From Methylobacterium crusticola (lineage in GTDB: Bacteria > Pseudomonadota > Alphaproteobacteria > Rhizobiales > Beijerinckiaceae), in NCBI RefSeq assembly GCF_003574465.1, contig NZ_QOWC01000063.1, forward strand, positions 1 through 40,513: a stretch of DNA of 40,513 nucleotides, written 5' to 3'. Position numbers and translations under genes: made by a program. A model generated the notes under the pieces. It searched no databases, was not told the origin of the DNA, and saw nothing but the letters and a program-made list of their open reading frames with translations. Positions 17,498 through 25,778 of this stretch are shown here, piece by piece; position 1 is the stretch's first letter, and every line of letters starts with the position of its first letter.

Positions 17498-18664
17498 ATG
17501 GCCGCTTCCGTCGCGCCTTCCCCGCCCCCGCCTTCCGCCGGATCGCGCGTGCGCGTCCTCGTGGCCGACGATTCGGTCGTGGTGCGCGGGCTCGTGTCGC
17601 GCTGGCTCGAGGAGGCGGGGTGCGAGGTCGTGGCCACCGCCTCGAACGGCCGCATCGCCCTCGACGCCCTCGACCGCGCCAACCCCGACATCGTCCTCCT
17701 CGACATCGAGATGCCCGAGCTCGACGGCACCCAGGCCCTGCCCCGGATGCTCGCCAAGCGGCCGGGGCTCCAGGTCGTGATGATGTCGACCCTGACCCAG
17801 CGCAACGCCGAGATCTCCCTGCGCTGCCTCGCCCTCGGCGCCATCGACTACCTGCCGAAGCCCGAGGGCAACCGCGGCGTCACCACCCAGGCGAGCTTCC
17901 GCGAGGACCTGATCCAGAAGGTGCGGATGCTCGGGGCCGCCCTGCGCGGCCGGCCGCTCGGGCGCCCGGCGCCCGTCGAGCGCCCGCTCGGCGCCGAGCG
18001 GGCGCCGCCGCCCACGCCTCCTGCGAAGCCGGCCTCGCCCGTGGTGCTGCGCCCGCGCCCGCTGCGCGCGGCGCCCCGCTGCCTGCTGATCGGCGCCTCG
18101 ACGGGCGGGCCGCGGGCCGTCGGCGAGGTGCTCGAGGGGATCGGCGCCGCCGCCCTGCGGCGCCTGCCGATCCTGATCGTGCAGCACATGCCCCCGGTCT
18201 TCACGGCGGTGTTCGCCGAGCACCTCGGCACCCGGACCGGGCTGCCGTCCGCGGAGGCCCGGCACGGCGAGGCGCTGCGGCCGGGCACCATCTACGTCGC
18301 CCCCGGCGGGCGCCACATGGGCCTGGCCGGCGGCGGCCAGGAGGTCACGGTGCGCCTCGACGACGGGCCCGCGGTGAATTTCTGCCGCCCGGCCGTCGAC
18401 GTCATGTTCCGCGACGCCGCCGAGGTGTTCGGGGCCGCGACCCTGTCGGTCGTGCTCACCGGCATGGGCTCGGACGGCACCAAGGGGGCCAAGGCCCTGA
18501 TCGACGCCGGCGGCACCATGCTGGCCCAGGACGAGGCCTCCTCGACCGTCTGGGGCATGCCGGGCAGCCTGGTCAAGGCGGGCTACGCCCACGAGGTGCT
18601 GCCGCTGCCGGCGATCGGGCCGGCCCTGCGGGCGGCAATCACCGGCCCGGGAGCCCCCCACTGA
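17498..18664 (+). CDS. cheB: Chemotaxis protein-glutamate methylesterase CheB
   Basis: This 388-residue two-domain enzyme demethylates and deamidates chemoreceptors during adaptation. The receiver domain (about 17-140) has acceptor Asp69 in LLDIEMPELDG. A Pro/Arg linker leads to the esterase domain with the catalytic triad Ser201 (GASTGGP), His230 (IVQHMP) and Asp326 (TGMGSDG). The 108-bp gap after cheY holds no gene. The stop is TGATG, overlapping a short ORF that leads to cheR. Confidence 0.95.
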   Translation: MAASVAPSPPPPSAGSRVRVLVADDSVVVRGLVSRWLEEAGCEVVATASNGRIALDALDRANPDIVLLDIEMPELDGTQALPRMLAKRPGLQVVMMSTLTQRNAEISLRCLALGAIDYLPKPEGNRGVTTQASFREDLIQKVRMLGAALRGRPLGRPAPVERPLGAERAPPPTPPAKPASPVVLRPRPLRAAPRCLLIGASTGGPRAVGEVLEGIGAAALRRLPILIVQHMPPVFTAVFAEHLGTRTGLPSAEARHGEALRPGTIYVAPGGRHMGLAGGGQEVTVRLDDGPAVNFCRPAVDVMFRDAAEVFGAATLSVVLTGMGSDGTKGAKALIDAGGTMLAQDEASSTVWGMPGSLVKAGYAHEVLPLPAIGPALRAAITGPGAPH

Positions 18665-18708
18665 TGCGGACCCTCACGCTTTCCTCCGGCAGGGCGCCGC
18701 GCCGATGA
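18664..18708 (+). CDS. 14-codon mini-ORF bridging cheB and cheR (doubtful)
   Basis: This ORF (MRTLTLSSGRAPRR) exactly spans the gap. Its ATG overlaps the cheB stop by one base (TGATG) and its TGA overlaps the cheR ATG (ATGA). cheR has no good Shine-Dalgarno sequence of its own; the nearest AGGG is ten bases away. The ORF may therefore pass ribosomes to cheR. The geometry is observed; translation is unproven. Confidence 0.3.
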   Translation: MRTLTLSSGRAPRR

Positions 18709-19580
18709 CCGACATCGAGTTCGAGTTCCTGCGCGGCTACCTCAAGCAGCGCTCCGGCCTCGCCCTGACGGCGGAGAAGCACTACCTCCTCGAGAGCCGG
18801 CTGATGCCGGTGTGCCGGCGCTTCAAGCTCTCGGGCTTCTCGGACCTCGTCGGCTGCCTGCGGCTGTCGCGCGACGGCGCGATCGAGCGCGCGGTGGTCG
18901 AGGCGATGACCACCAACGAGACGTTCTTCTTCCGCGACCGCACCCCGTTCGACCTGTTCCGCGACGTGCTGCTGCCCCAGGCCCTGGCGGCCCGGGCGGG
19001 CCAGCGCCGCCTGCGGATCTGGTGCGCCGCCGCCTCGAGCGGGCAGGAGCCCTACTCGCTGGCGATGATGCTGGCCGAGGCGGGCCCGCGGCTCGCGGGC
19101 TGGCGGGTCGAGCTCGTCGCCACCGACCTCTCGACGGAGGTCCTGGAGAAGGCGAAGCTCGGCCTCTACAACCAGTTCGAGGTCCAGCGCGGGCTGCCGG
19201 TGCAGCTGATGCTGAAGCACTTCGAGCAGGTCGGCGAGCAGTGGCGCATCGCGCAATCCCTGCGCGACATGGTGGATTTCCGGCCCCTCAACCTGCTGCA
19301 CCCGTTCGAGCAGCTCGGCACGTTCGACATCGTGTATTGCCGCAACGTGCTGATCTACTTCGACACGGTGACCAAGGCGGACGTGCTGCGCCGCATCGCC
19401 GAGCAGCTCGCCCCGGACGGCGCGGTGCTGCTCGGCGCCGCCGAGACGGTGATCGGGATCACGGACACCCTGGCGCCCGATACCGACAACCGGGGCCTGT
19501 ACCGGCACGGGCGGGCCCTCGCGGCCGGCGCCGCGGCCGCGCCCGCGTTCCAGCCGGCGGTGCGCCGGGCGGTGCGCTGA
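18705..19580 (+). CDS. cheR: Chemotaxis protein methyltransferase CheR
   Basis: This 291-residue SAM-dependent enzyme methylates receptor glutamates, opposing CheB. The N-terminal helical domain (about 1-75) ends in TTNETFFFRD (69-78), characteristic of CheR. The SAM-binding core includes RIWCAAASSGQEPYSLAM (104-121), and the FDIVYCRNVLIYFD segment is the family signature. It is the last gene of the che operon, followed by a GC hairpin. Confidence 0.94.
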   Translation: MTDIEFEFLRGYLKQRSGLALTAEKHYLLESRLMPVCRRFKLSGFSDLVGCLRLSRDGAIERAVVEAMTTNETFFFRDRTPFDLFRDVLLPQALAARAGQRRLRIWCAAASSGQEPYSLAMMLAEAGPRLAGWRVELVATDLSTEVLEKAKLGLYNQFEVQRGLPVQLMLKHFEQVGEQWRIAQSLRDMVDFRPLNLLHPFEQLGTFDIVYCRNVLIYFDTVTKADVLRRIAEQLAPDGAVLLGAAETVIGITDTLAPDTDNRGLYRHGRALAAGAAAAPAFQPAVRRAVR

Positions 19581-19585
19581 GGCGG

Positions 19586-19610
19586 CCGGCCCCGCGCCGC
19601 GGTTGCCGGC
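19586..19610. repeat. Right copy of the GC element flanking the cheA-cheR block
   Basis: CCGGCCCCGCGCCGC (19586-19600) is directly followed by GGTTGCCGGC (19601-19610). It matches 13401-13428 apart from a three-base gap and occupies the same place, just after a stop codon. Confidence 0.6.
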
Positions 19611-19616
19611 GCGGGG
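19590..19616 (+). terminator. Hairpin after cheR
   Basis: CCCCGCGCC (19590-19598) pairs perfectly with GGCGCGGGG (19608-19616) across a 9-nt loop, nine bases past the cheR stop. No U-tract follows. The remaining 220 bp up to the tRNA show no further gene. Confidence 0.5.
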
Positions 19617-19842
19617 GAGAGCCCGGCCGCTCTCCGGCGGGGTCGATGCAGGCGAGAGATCGGGATGCCGTCCGGAGCGGCCCGCGCGCGGCGGGGCGGC
19701 GGCTCAGGGGCGGCGGCGCGAATGATCAGGGGCCGCTCGCGCGCCCGATCCCGCCCGGGGCCGGCGCGCGCGCCCTGCCGTCTCGATCGGCCCGGGGGCT
19801 GCGATCATGAGCGGCCACCGCGAGTCTCCGGGGAGATCGGGA

Positions 19843-19927
19843 TGGTGCGGCCGAGAGGACTCGAACCTCCACTGGTTGCCCAACTAGCACCTCAAGCTAG
19901 CGCGTCTACCAATTCCGCCACGGCCGC
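19843..19927 (-). tRNA. tRNA-Leu(GAG)
   Basis: On the minus strand a full 85-nt class-II tRNA is readable. It has acceptor GCGGCCG pairing with the 3' strand CGGCCGC, the D-arm with AATTGGTAGACGCG, anticodon stem CTAGC/GCTAG with loop TTGAGGT (anticodon GAG), a variable arm, T-loop TTCGAGT and an encoded CCA. This is a leucine tRNA reading CUC and CUU. Confidence 0.95.
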
Positions 19928-20059
19928 GGAGTGCTCCGGGCGCCGGGGTGCCGGCGCGGCGGGGATGAAACCCGTCGAAGCGGCGCAGCGAATAACAGAT
20001 CGATTCCGGGGCCACAAGCGCCCGGGGGGAAACGGGGCAAAGAATCTGCCGCGGCCGCG

Positions 20060-20365
20060 TCAGGGTCCGCCCGGCCCCGCCGCGAGCAGGGAGGCGGCGC
20101 CGTCGCCGATGCGGATGCCGGCCTCGCGCACCACCTCGGCCTTGCGGATCAGCTCGGTCACCTCGACCGAGATGCGGTTGCCCGTGACGACGATCTGCCC
20201 GCGGGCGATCGGGTGGTCGTTGGCGAGGATCTCGACCATATCGGTATCGATCGACTCGAGCTCGATCACCGCGCCGCGGCCCATGCGCAGCAGCATGTGG
20301 ATCGGCATCCGGGCCCGCCCGAGCACGACCGTGAGGTCCACCTTGAGGTCTTCGAGAACCGCCAC
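20060..20365 (-). CDS. Minimal FliN/SpoA-domain protein
   Basis: This protein of about 101 residues consists almost entirely of one SpoA (FliN/FliM C-terminal) domain. The [18 protein letters not shown] and [22 protein letters not shown] segments and the [19 protein letters not shown] end are typical. FliN normally has a further N-terminal extension; here upstream in-frame codons offer no ATG, GTG or TTG before other sequence. The GTG at 20363-20365 is therefore the likely start, with AAGGAG rather far (12 bases) upstream. It may be a motor-switch subunit or a type III secretion-like paralogue. Its position beside the che cluster favours a flagellar role. It is divergent from lipB. Confidence 0.8.
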   Translation of the reverse strand: MAVLEDLKVDLTVVLGRARMPIHMLLRMGRGAVIELESIDTDMVEILANDHPIARGQIVVTGNRISVEVTELIRKAEVVREAGIRIGDGAASLLAAGPGGP

Positions 20366-20461
20366 GTGCCCGACCCGCTCCTTCCGCCCGCGCCCGCCGG
20401 CCGATCCGGTCCCGCAGCGCCGTCCGCGCCCGCAAGAGCTTTCCGCCCAGATGGTGAAGCG

Positions 20462-21199
20462 TTGGTAAACGCGCGCCTCGCCGCGGCGCCGGAGGGGCTC
20501 CGCGCGGCCCCCGGTGCGCCGCCCGTCGCGTGGGCGGTGCGCGAGGGCCTGCTCGACTACCGCGCGGCGGAAGCCGCCATGGAGGCCCGGGCCGCCGCCA
20601 TCGCGGAGGGCCGCGCCCCCGAGGCGGTCTGGCTCGTGGAGCACCCGCCGCTCTACACCGCCGGCACCTCGGCGCGGGAGGCCGACCTCGTGGCGCCGGG
20701 GCGCTTCCCGGTCCACCGCACCGGGCGGGGCGGGCAGTACACCTACCACGGGCCGGGCCAGCGCGTGGCCTACGTGATGCTGGACCTGAACCGCCGGCGC
20801 CCGGACCTGCGCGCCTACGTGGCGGCGCTGGAGACCTGGCTCATCGCCACCCTGGACGCCTTCACGATCCGGGGCGAGCGCCGGGAGGACCGGGTCGGCG
20901 TCTGGGTGCGGCGCCCCGAGAAGGGGCCGGGCGTCGAGGACAAGATCGCGGCCATCGGCATCCGGGTGCGGCGCTGGGTGACGTTCCACGGCATCAGCCT
21001 CAACGTCGAGCCCGACCTGTCGCACTTCTCCGGCATCGTGCCCTGCGGGGTGCGCGGGCACGGGGTCACCAGCCTCGTCGATCTCGGCCGCCCGGTGAGC
21101 ATGCCGGAGGTCGACGGGGTGCTGCGCGCCCGCTTCGAGGACGTGTTCGGGCCGACGCGGCCCGGCGTGCCGGACGAGGCTGGGGATGGCGGCCCCTGA
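20462..21199 (+). CDS. lipB: Lipoyl(octanoyl) transferase LipB
   Basis: This enzyme of about 245 residues moves octanoyl groups from acyl carrier protein to lipoyl domains of 2-oxoacid dehydrogenases. The catalytic cysteine is in [15 protein letters not shown] and the lysine in [11 protein letters not shown]. The [25 protein letters not shown] and [12 protein letters not shown] motifs are all present. The start is uncertain: TTG at 20462 ([11 protein letters not shown]) gives the usual N-terminal length, whereas the only downstream candidate is a GTG near 20536 within the conserved [10 protein letters not shown] region. Confidence 0.92.
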   Translation: MVNARLAAAPEGLRAAPGAPPVAWAVREGLLDYRAAEAAMEARAAAIAEGRAPEAVWLVEHPPLYTAGTSAREADLVAPGRFPVHRTGRGGQYTYHGPGQRVAYVMLDLNRRRPDLRAYVAALETWLIATLDAFTIRGERREDRVGVWVRRPEKGPGVEDKIAAIGIRVRRWVTFHGISLNVEPDLSHFSGIVPCGVRGHGVTSLVDLGRPVSMPEVDGVLRARFEDVFGPTRPGVPDEAGDGGP

Positions 21200-21346
21200 T
21201 CGCGTCCGCCCGTCTGGTCAGCGCGCGAGCGGGCGGCTAGACTGCCGGGTGCGCCCCGCCGGCTGGCGGGCGTGCCGCAAGTCTCTGCCACCGCACGCCT
21301 TTGCGGAGTGTCCGGGTCCCGCGCCGCGCCATCACGGAGACCGCCC

Positions 21347-22519
21347 GTGTCGGATGTCCTCGTGCCAGTGACCGCTGCCGGGCCGGGGGACGATCCGACG
21401 CGCCTCCTGCGCGCGAGCCTCGCGGTCGCGCCGCTCCCCTCCCTGCTGCTGGATCCGGCCCGGCCCGGGTGCCCGGTCGCCTTCGCCAACCCGCCCGCCC
21501 TCGCGCTCCTGGGCCGGGGCCTCGTCGGGCGCGCGCTGCCGGAATTCGGCTGCGACGCCCACGGGGAGGCCGCCCTGCGCGCCCTCGTGGCCGCGGACGG
21601 GCCCGGCAGCGCCGAGGCGCAGCTGCGCCGGGCGGACGGGGCCACGCTCTGGGCGGTCCTGCACGTCTCGGCCGTGGACGGGGAGGGGACGGGCGGCGCC
21701 CTGCGGCTCGCGCAATGCGTCGACGTCTCGCGCTGCCGCGACCTCGAATCGGCCCTGGGCCAGGCCCAGAGGCGGGAGGCGCTGGGGCAGCTCACCAACA
21801 GCGTCGCCCATGAGTTCAACAACCTGCTCCAGATCCTGGTCGGCTACGTCGACGGCCTGCGGCGGCGGCTCGGGGATCATCCGGACCCGTTCGTGCAGCG
21901 GGCGCTCACCCGCTCGACCGACGCCGCGGAGCGCGCCTCGACGCTCACCCGCCACCTGCTGTCGTTCTCGCGCAAGCACCGGCCGGAGCCGCGCCCCGTC
22001 GATCTCAACGGGCTCCTGCGCGGCTTCGCGGGGCGGGCCCGGGCCGTGCTCGGCGAGGCCATCGGGCTCGACCTCGACCTCGCGGACGATCTCTGGATCG
22101 CCCTCGTCGACCCGATCCAGACCGAGCTGATCCTGCAGATCCTGCTCAGCAACGCCCGCGAGGCCATGACGGCGGGCGGGCGGGTCGCGGTCGCCACCGA
22201 GAATCTCGGCGGCGAGGGCGTGTCCTCCGACGGTACGGCCGGCCGCCACGTCGTGCTCACGGTCGCCGACACCGGGGCCGGGATGCCGCCCGAGGTGCTG
22301 GCGCGGGCGCTCGAGCCGTTCTTCACCACCCGCGAGCCCGGGCGCGGCACGGGGCTCGCCATCCTCAACGCTCTGGTGAAGCGCCAGAACGGCGCCGTGG
22401 CCCTGCGCAGCCATCCCGGGGAGGGCACGCTGCTCCGGCTCACCTTCCCGGCGGCCGATCCGCAGCGGACGCGCCGGCCGCCCGAGCGGGACGCCTTACG
22501 AAGTGATGCCGCGCAATAA
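21347..22519 (+). CDS. Orphan PAS-domain sensor histidine kinase
   Basis: This 390-residue soluble kinase has a PAS-like sensor (about 22-130), a HisKA dimerisation domain with His155 in NSVAHEFNNLLQILVGY, and an ATPase domain with the N box (LLSNAREAM), DTGAGMPPEV, FFTTR and GRGTGLAI. The AHEFNNLL sequence places it in the HisKA group typical of alphaproteobacterial hybrid kinases, but no receiver is attached. The GTG at 21347 is chosen because GGAGA sits six bases before it. No response regulator gene adjoins it, so partner and signal are unknown. Confidence 0.88.
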   Translation: MSDVLVPVTAAGPGDDPTRLLRASLAVAPLPSLLLDPARPGCPVAFANPPALALLGRGLVGRALPEFGCDAHGEAALRALVAADGPGSAEAQLRRADGATLWAVLHVSAVDGEGTGGALRLAQCVDVSRCRDLESALGQAQRREALGQLTNSVAHEFNNLLQILVGYVDGLRRRLGDHPDPFVQRALTRSTDAAERASTLTRHLLSFSRKHRPEPRPVDLNGLLRGFAGRARAVLGEAIGLDLDLADDLWIALVDPIQTELILQILLSNAREAMTAGGRVAVATENLGGEGVSSDGTAGRHVVLTVADTGAGMPPEVLARALEPFFTTREPGRGTGLAILNALVKRQNGAVALRSHPGEGTLLRLTFPAADPQRTRRPPERDALRSDAAQ

Positions 22520-22703
22520 TCCCGCAGGACGCAAAAATTTCCCGCTTGGCACACCCCCTCGTCATCGGGGATTCTTCACGCCGCGAAGTTACGGGAGGGG
22601 CTGCGGACCCCGCGGTTCCTCTCTTCTACTGCGCGGGGACGATCCCCATATGTGCGTCGGGGCCGAACGCCCCTCCATGCTTTGCGCGAGGCGATACGAA
22701 CCG

Positions 22704-23651
22704 ATGATGACCACCTTCTCCCGCGGCCGCCGTACGGCGGTGGCCTTCAGCCTGGCGGCCCTGATGGCCGTGGCGGCGACGGCCGGCGAGGCGCGTCCCG
22801 GCGGCGGCTCTTCCATGGGCTCGCGTGGCTCGCGCACCTACTCGGCTCCGGCCCCGACCGCGACCGCTCCCGGCAGCGTGGCGCCGATGCAGCGCTCGAT
22901 GACCCAGCCCGGCTCCCCGATGGGCAGCCCGGCGGCAGCTCCGCAGCGCCGCTTCGGCGGCGGCTTCTTCGCGGGCCTCCTCGGCGCCGGCCTCCTCGGC
23001 GCGCTCATCGGCGGCGGCTTCTTCGGCGGCCTCGGCGGCATCGCGTCGTTCATCGGCCTGCTGCTCCAGGTCGGCCTGATCGTGGGCCTCGCCATGCTGG
23101 CATTCCGGTTCTTCCGGCGGCGCCAGCAGGAGCCCGCCCTGGCGGGCGCCTACAGCCGCAACGGTCCCGCCCCGGCGGGGCCCGGCCCCCTCGGCGGCCT
23201 CGGCGGCGCGTCCGGTGGCGGCGCGGCCCGCCCGGCGCAGCCCGACCAGGTCGGCATCAGCCCGCAGGATTTCGACGCGTTCGAGCGCACCCTCGGGCAG
23301 GTCCAGCTCGCCTACGGCAACGAGGACGTCGCGACCCTGCGCCGCCACACGACGCCCGAGATGGCCGGCTACTTCACCGAGGAGCTCAAGGCCAACGCGG
23401 CCCGCGGCGTGGTCAACAAGATCGCCGACGTGAAGCTCCAGCAGGGCGACCTCGCCGAGTCCTGGCGCGAGGGTCCGGTGGACTACGCCACGGTGGCCAT
23501 GCGCTACACCCTGCGCGATGCCACGGTGGACCGGGCCAGCGGCCGGGTCGTCGAGACCGGCGCCCCCGAGGCCACCGAGATCTGGACCTTCGCCCGCGAG
23601 CGCGGCGGTCCGTGGCTGGTCTCGGCGATCCAGCAGACCCGCGCGGCCTGA
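22704..23651 (+). CDS. Tim44-like domain secreted or membrane protein
   Basis: This 315-residue protein has an N-terminal signal or anchor segment (about 9-28, ending ATAGEARPGGG), a Ser/Pro/Ala spacer and a Gly-rich hydrophobic stretch (about 85-137, with alternating GGGFF and GLLGAGLLG runs). A basic stop (RFFRRRQQE) and a C-terminal Tim44-like domain (from about residue 185, DFDAFERTLGQVQLAYGNEDVATLRRHTTPEMAGYF) follow. The domain is homologous to the membrane-binding half of mitochondrial Tim44; bacterial function is unknown. Two adjacent ATG codons are present (22704 and 22707). The 184-bp gap before it shows no further gene. Confidence 0.85.
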   Translation: MMTTFSRGRRTAVAFSLAALMAVAATAGEARPGGGSSMGSRGSRTYSAPAPTATAPGSVAPMQRSMTQPGSPMGSPAAAPQRRFGGGFFAGLLGAGLLGALIGGGFFGGLGGIASFIGLLLQVGLIVGLAMLAFRFFRRRQQEPALAGAYSRNGPAPAGPGPLGGLGGASGGGAARPAQPDQVGISPQDFDAFERTLGQVQLAYGNEDVATLRRHTTPEMAGYFTEELKANAARGVVNKIADVKLQQGDLAESWREGPVDYATVAMRYTLRDATVDRASGRVVETGAPEATEIWTFARERGGPWLVSAIQQTRAA

Positions 23652-23679
23652 GCGCGGCTGCGGGGCCCGGCGCTGCCCT

Positions 23680-23711
23680 GGCGCCGCGGCCCGCCGGAGC
23701 CGCGGCGCCGG
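23680..23711. terminator. First of two hairpins between convergent genes
   Basis: GGCGCCGCGGC (23680-23690) pairs with GCCGCGGCGCC (23699-23709), extended by a wobble pair and a C-G pair, shortly after the Tim44-like gene. It probably ends the plus-strand transcript. Confidence 0.55.
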
Positions 23712-23724
23712 CCCGATCCACTCC

Positions 23725-23756
23725 CGCGGCGGAGGGCCTCGCGGCCCTCCGCCGCG
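23725..23756. terminator. Second hairpin, bidirectional, before rsmA stop
   Basis: A perfect 14-bp stem (23725-23738 with 23743-23756) and TCGC loop end four bases before the rsmA stop on the minus strand. The location between convergent genes suggests bidirectional termination. No U-tract is present. Confidence 0.65.
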
Positions 23757-23759
23757 TCG

Positions 23760-24596
23760 TCACAGCAGGCGCGCCATCGCCACGAAGCCGGCGACCGGCA
23801 CCTCCTCGGCCCGCGCCGTCTCGGGGATGCCCGCACCGGCCAGGAGGCGGCCGGGATCCGGCGCCGCGGCCTTCAGGCTCTGGCGCAGCATCTTGCGGCG
23901 CTGGCCGAAGGCCGCGCCGGTGACCGCCTCGAGCGCGCCGACGCGGCAGGGCAGGGGTTCCGCCCGCGGCACGAGCCGCACCACGCTCGACGTCACCTTG
24001 GGCGGCGGCACGAAGGCCGAGGGCGGCACGTCGAACAGGATCTCGGCCCGCGTGCGCCAGCCGCACAGCACCCCGAGCCGGCCGTAATTCGCCCGGTCGC
24101 CCTCGTCGGCGACGATCCGCTCGGCCACCTCGCGCTGGAACATCAGCGTCAGCGAGTCCCACCAGGGCGGCCAGCCCGGTGCCGTGAGCCAGCCCGCGAG
24201 CAGGGCCGTCCCGACATTGTAGGGCAGGTTCGCGACGATGCGGGCCGGGCCCGCCCCGAGGAGCGGGCCGGGGTCGAAGGCGAGGGCGTCCCCCTCCACC
24301 ACCTCCAGCCGCCCCGGGTAGCGGGCGGCGATCTCGGCGAGGGCCGGCAGCGCGCGGGCGTCCCGCTCGATGGCGATCACCCGGGCGGCGCCGTGCATCA
24401 GGAGCGCCCGGGTCAGGCCCCCGGGCCCCGGGCCCACCTCCACCACGGTGGCGCCCTCGAGGGGACCGGCCGCCCGGGCGATGCGCCCCGTCAGGTTGAG
24501 GTCGAACAGGAAGTTCTGGCCGAGCGCCCGGCGGGGCATCAGGTCGTGCGCCCGCACCACCTCCCGGAGCGGCGGCAGGCCGTCGGGCGCCGTCAT
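23760..24596 (-). CDS. rsmA: 16S rRNA dimethyladenosine transferase RsmA/KsgA
   Basis: This 278-residue methylase dimethylates two adjacent adenines near the 3' end of 16S rRNA during small-subunit maturation. Motifs are [11 protein letters not shown] (22-32), SAM site [10 protein letters not shown] (53-62), [13 protein letters not shown] and the catalytic NLPYN (123-127). The ATG overlaps the pdxA stop by four bases (ATGA), as in the conserved pdxA-rsmA pair. It is the last gene of the lpt operon. Confidence 0.95.
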   Translation of the reverse strand: MTAPDGLPPLREVVRAHDLMPRRALGQNFLFDLNLTGRIARAAGPLEGATVVEVGPGPGGLTRALLMHGAARVIAIERDARALPALAEIAARYPGRLEVVEGDALAFDPGPLLGAGPARIVANLPYNVGTALLAGWLTAPGWPPWWDSLTLMFQREVAERIVADEGDRANYGRLGVLCGWRTRAEILFDVPPSAFVPPPKVTSSVVRLVPRAEPLPCRVGALEAVTGAAFGQRRKMLRQSLKAAAPDPGRLLAGAGIPETARAEEVPVAGFVAMARLL

Positions 24597-25606
24597 GCCT
24601 GGCCCGGCCGGCCGGCGAGCCGCCCGGCGAGCCGGAGCGCCGCGATCAGGCTGTCGGGCTTGGCGAGGCCACGGCCCGCGATGTCGAAGGCGGTGCCGTG
24701 GTCCGGCGAGGTGCGCAGGAAGGGCAGCCCGAGGGTGACGTTCACGCCGTCGTCGAAGGCGAGGGTCTTGATGGGGATCAGGGCCTGGTCGTGGGTCGGC
24801 GCCAGGGCCACGTCGTAGGCCGCCCGGGCACGGGCGTGGAACAGGGTGTCGGCCGGGTGCGGCCCGGTGATCGCCACGCCCTCTTCCCGCAGGCGCGCCA
24901 CGGCGGGCGCCAGCACGTCCCGGTCCTCATGCCCCATGCTGCCGGCCTCGCCGGCATGCGGGTTGAGGCCCGCCAGCACCAGGCGCGGCCGGTCGAGGCC
25001 GAAGCGCCGGCGCATGTCGCGGTCGACGATGCGGGCCGTCTCGACCACGAGGTCGACCGTGAGGAGGTCCGGCACCGCCCGCAGCGGCACGTGGATCGTC
25101 AGCGGGACCACCGCCAGGGTCTCCGACCACAGCAGCATCACCGGCCGCGGCACGGCCCCGCCCTCGGCCGCGAGCGCCGCGAGGTACTCGGTGTGCCCCG
25201 GGTGGCGGAAGCCGGCCGCGTAGAGCACGTGCTTGGCGATGGGGTTCGTCACGACGGCCGCGGCGGCGCCCTCCCGGACCAGGGCGACCGCCGCCTCGAT
25301 GGAGGCGAGGGTGCCGGCGGCGCTCGCCGGATCGGGCCGGCCGGGCTCCGCCGCGACCGCGAGGCCGCCGGGCAGCGGCACCACCGGGAGCGCCCGGGAA
25401 AATACCCGGCCGGCCCCGGCCGGGTCGACGGCCTCGACCGGCACCGCGAGCCCGAGCCGCGCGGCCGTCCGCGACAGGAACCCCGGGTCCCCGACGACGA
25501 AGAACGGCGGCAGGCCGTGCGCCTCCCGGAGCGCCCAGGCCCTGAGGGTGATCTCGGGCCCGATCCCGGCCGGGTCGCCCTGGGTCAGCGCGAGGGCTGT
25601 GGTCAT
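24593..25606 (-). CDS. pdxA: 4-hydroxythreonine-4-phosphate dehydrogenase
   Basis: This 337-residue NAD-dependent enzyme of pyridoxal phosphate synthesis has family segments [18 protein letters not shown] at the N-terminus, the metal-ligand region [30 protein letters not shown] and the late [14 protein letters not shown]. The ATG at 25604-25606 aligns with normal PdxA N-termini; a GTG nine codons upstream is less likely. It lies between lptD and rsmA, where E. coli has surA just upstream; here that gene is missing. Confidence 0.95.
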   Translation of the reverse strand: MTTALALTQGDPAGIGPEITLRAWALREAHGLPPFFVVGDPGFLSRTAARLGLAVPVEAVDPAGAGRVFSRALPVVPLPGGLAVAAEPGRPDPASAAGTLASIEAAVALVREGAAAAVVTNPIAKHVLYAAGFRHPGHTEYLAALAAEGGAVPRPVMLLWSETLAVVPLTIHVPLRAVPDLLTVDLVVETARIVDRDMRRRFGLDRPRLVLAGLNPHAGEAGSMGHEDRDVLAPAVARLREEGVAITGPHPADTLFHARARAAYDVALAPTHDQALIPIKTLAFDDGVNVTLGLPFLRTSPDHGTAFDIAGRGLAKPDSLIAALRLAGRLAGRPGQA

Positions 25607-25679
25607 GAAGGCGTCGTCCCGTCCGCCGCGCACGCGCGCCGCCGGCGCGCGGCCGGCACGGCCTGCCCCATCGCATCCC

Positions 25680-25762
25680 GGCCCGCGCGGGGCAAGCCGC
25701 CGGCCGGCGGGGGCAAGCCGCCGGCCGGCAGAGGGAGCCGCCGGCCCGCGCGGGGCAAGCCG
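25680..25762. repeat. Period-21 compound repeat in the lptD-pdxA gap
   Basis: GGCAAGCCGCCGGCCGGC occurs perfectly at 25691-25708 and 25712-25729. A degenerate third unit follows near 25734, and the 20-mer at 25680-25699 recurs at 25743-25762. The repeats take up about half of the 172-bp gap. Confidence 0.75.
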
Positions 25763-25778
25763 GCGGGCGCCGGCGCCG

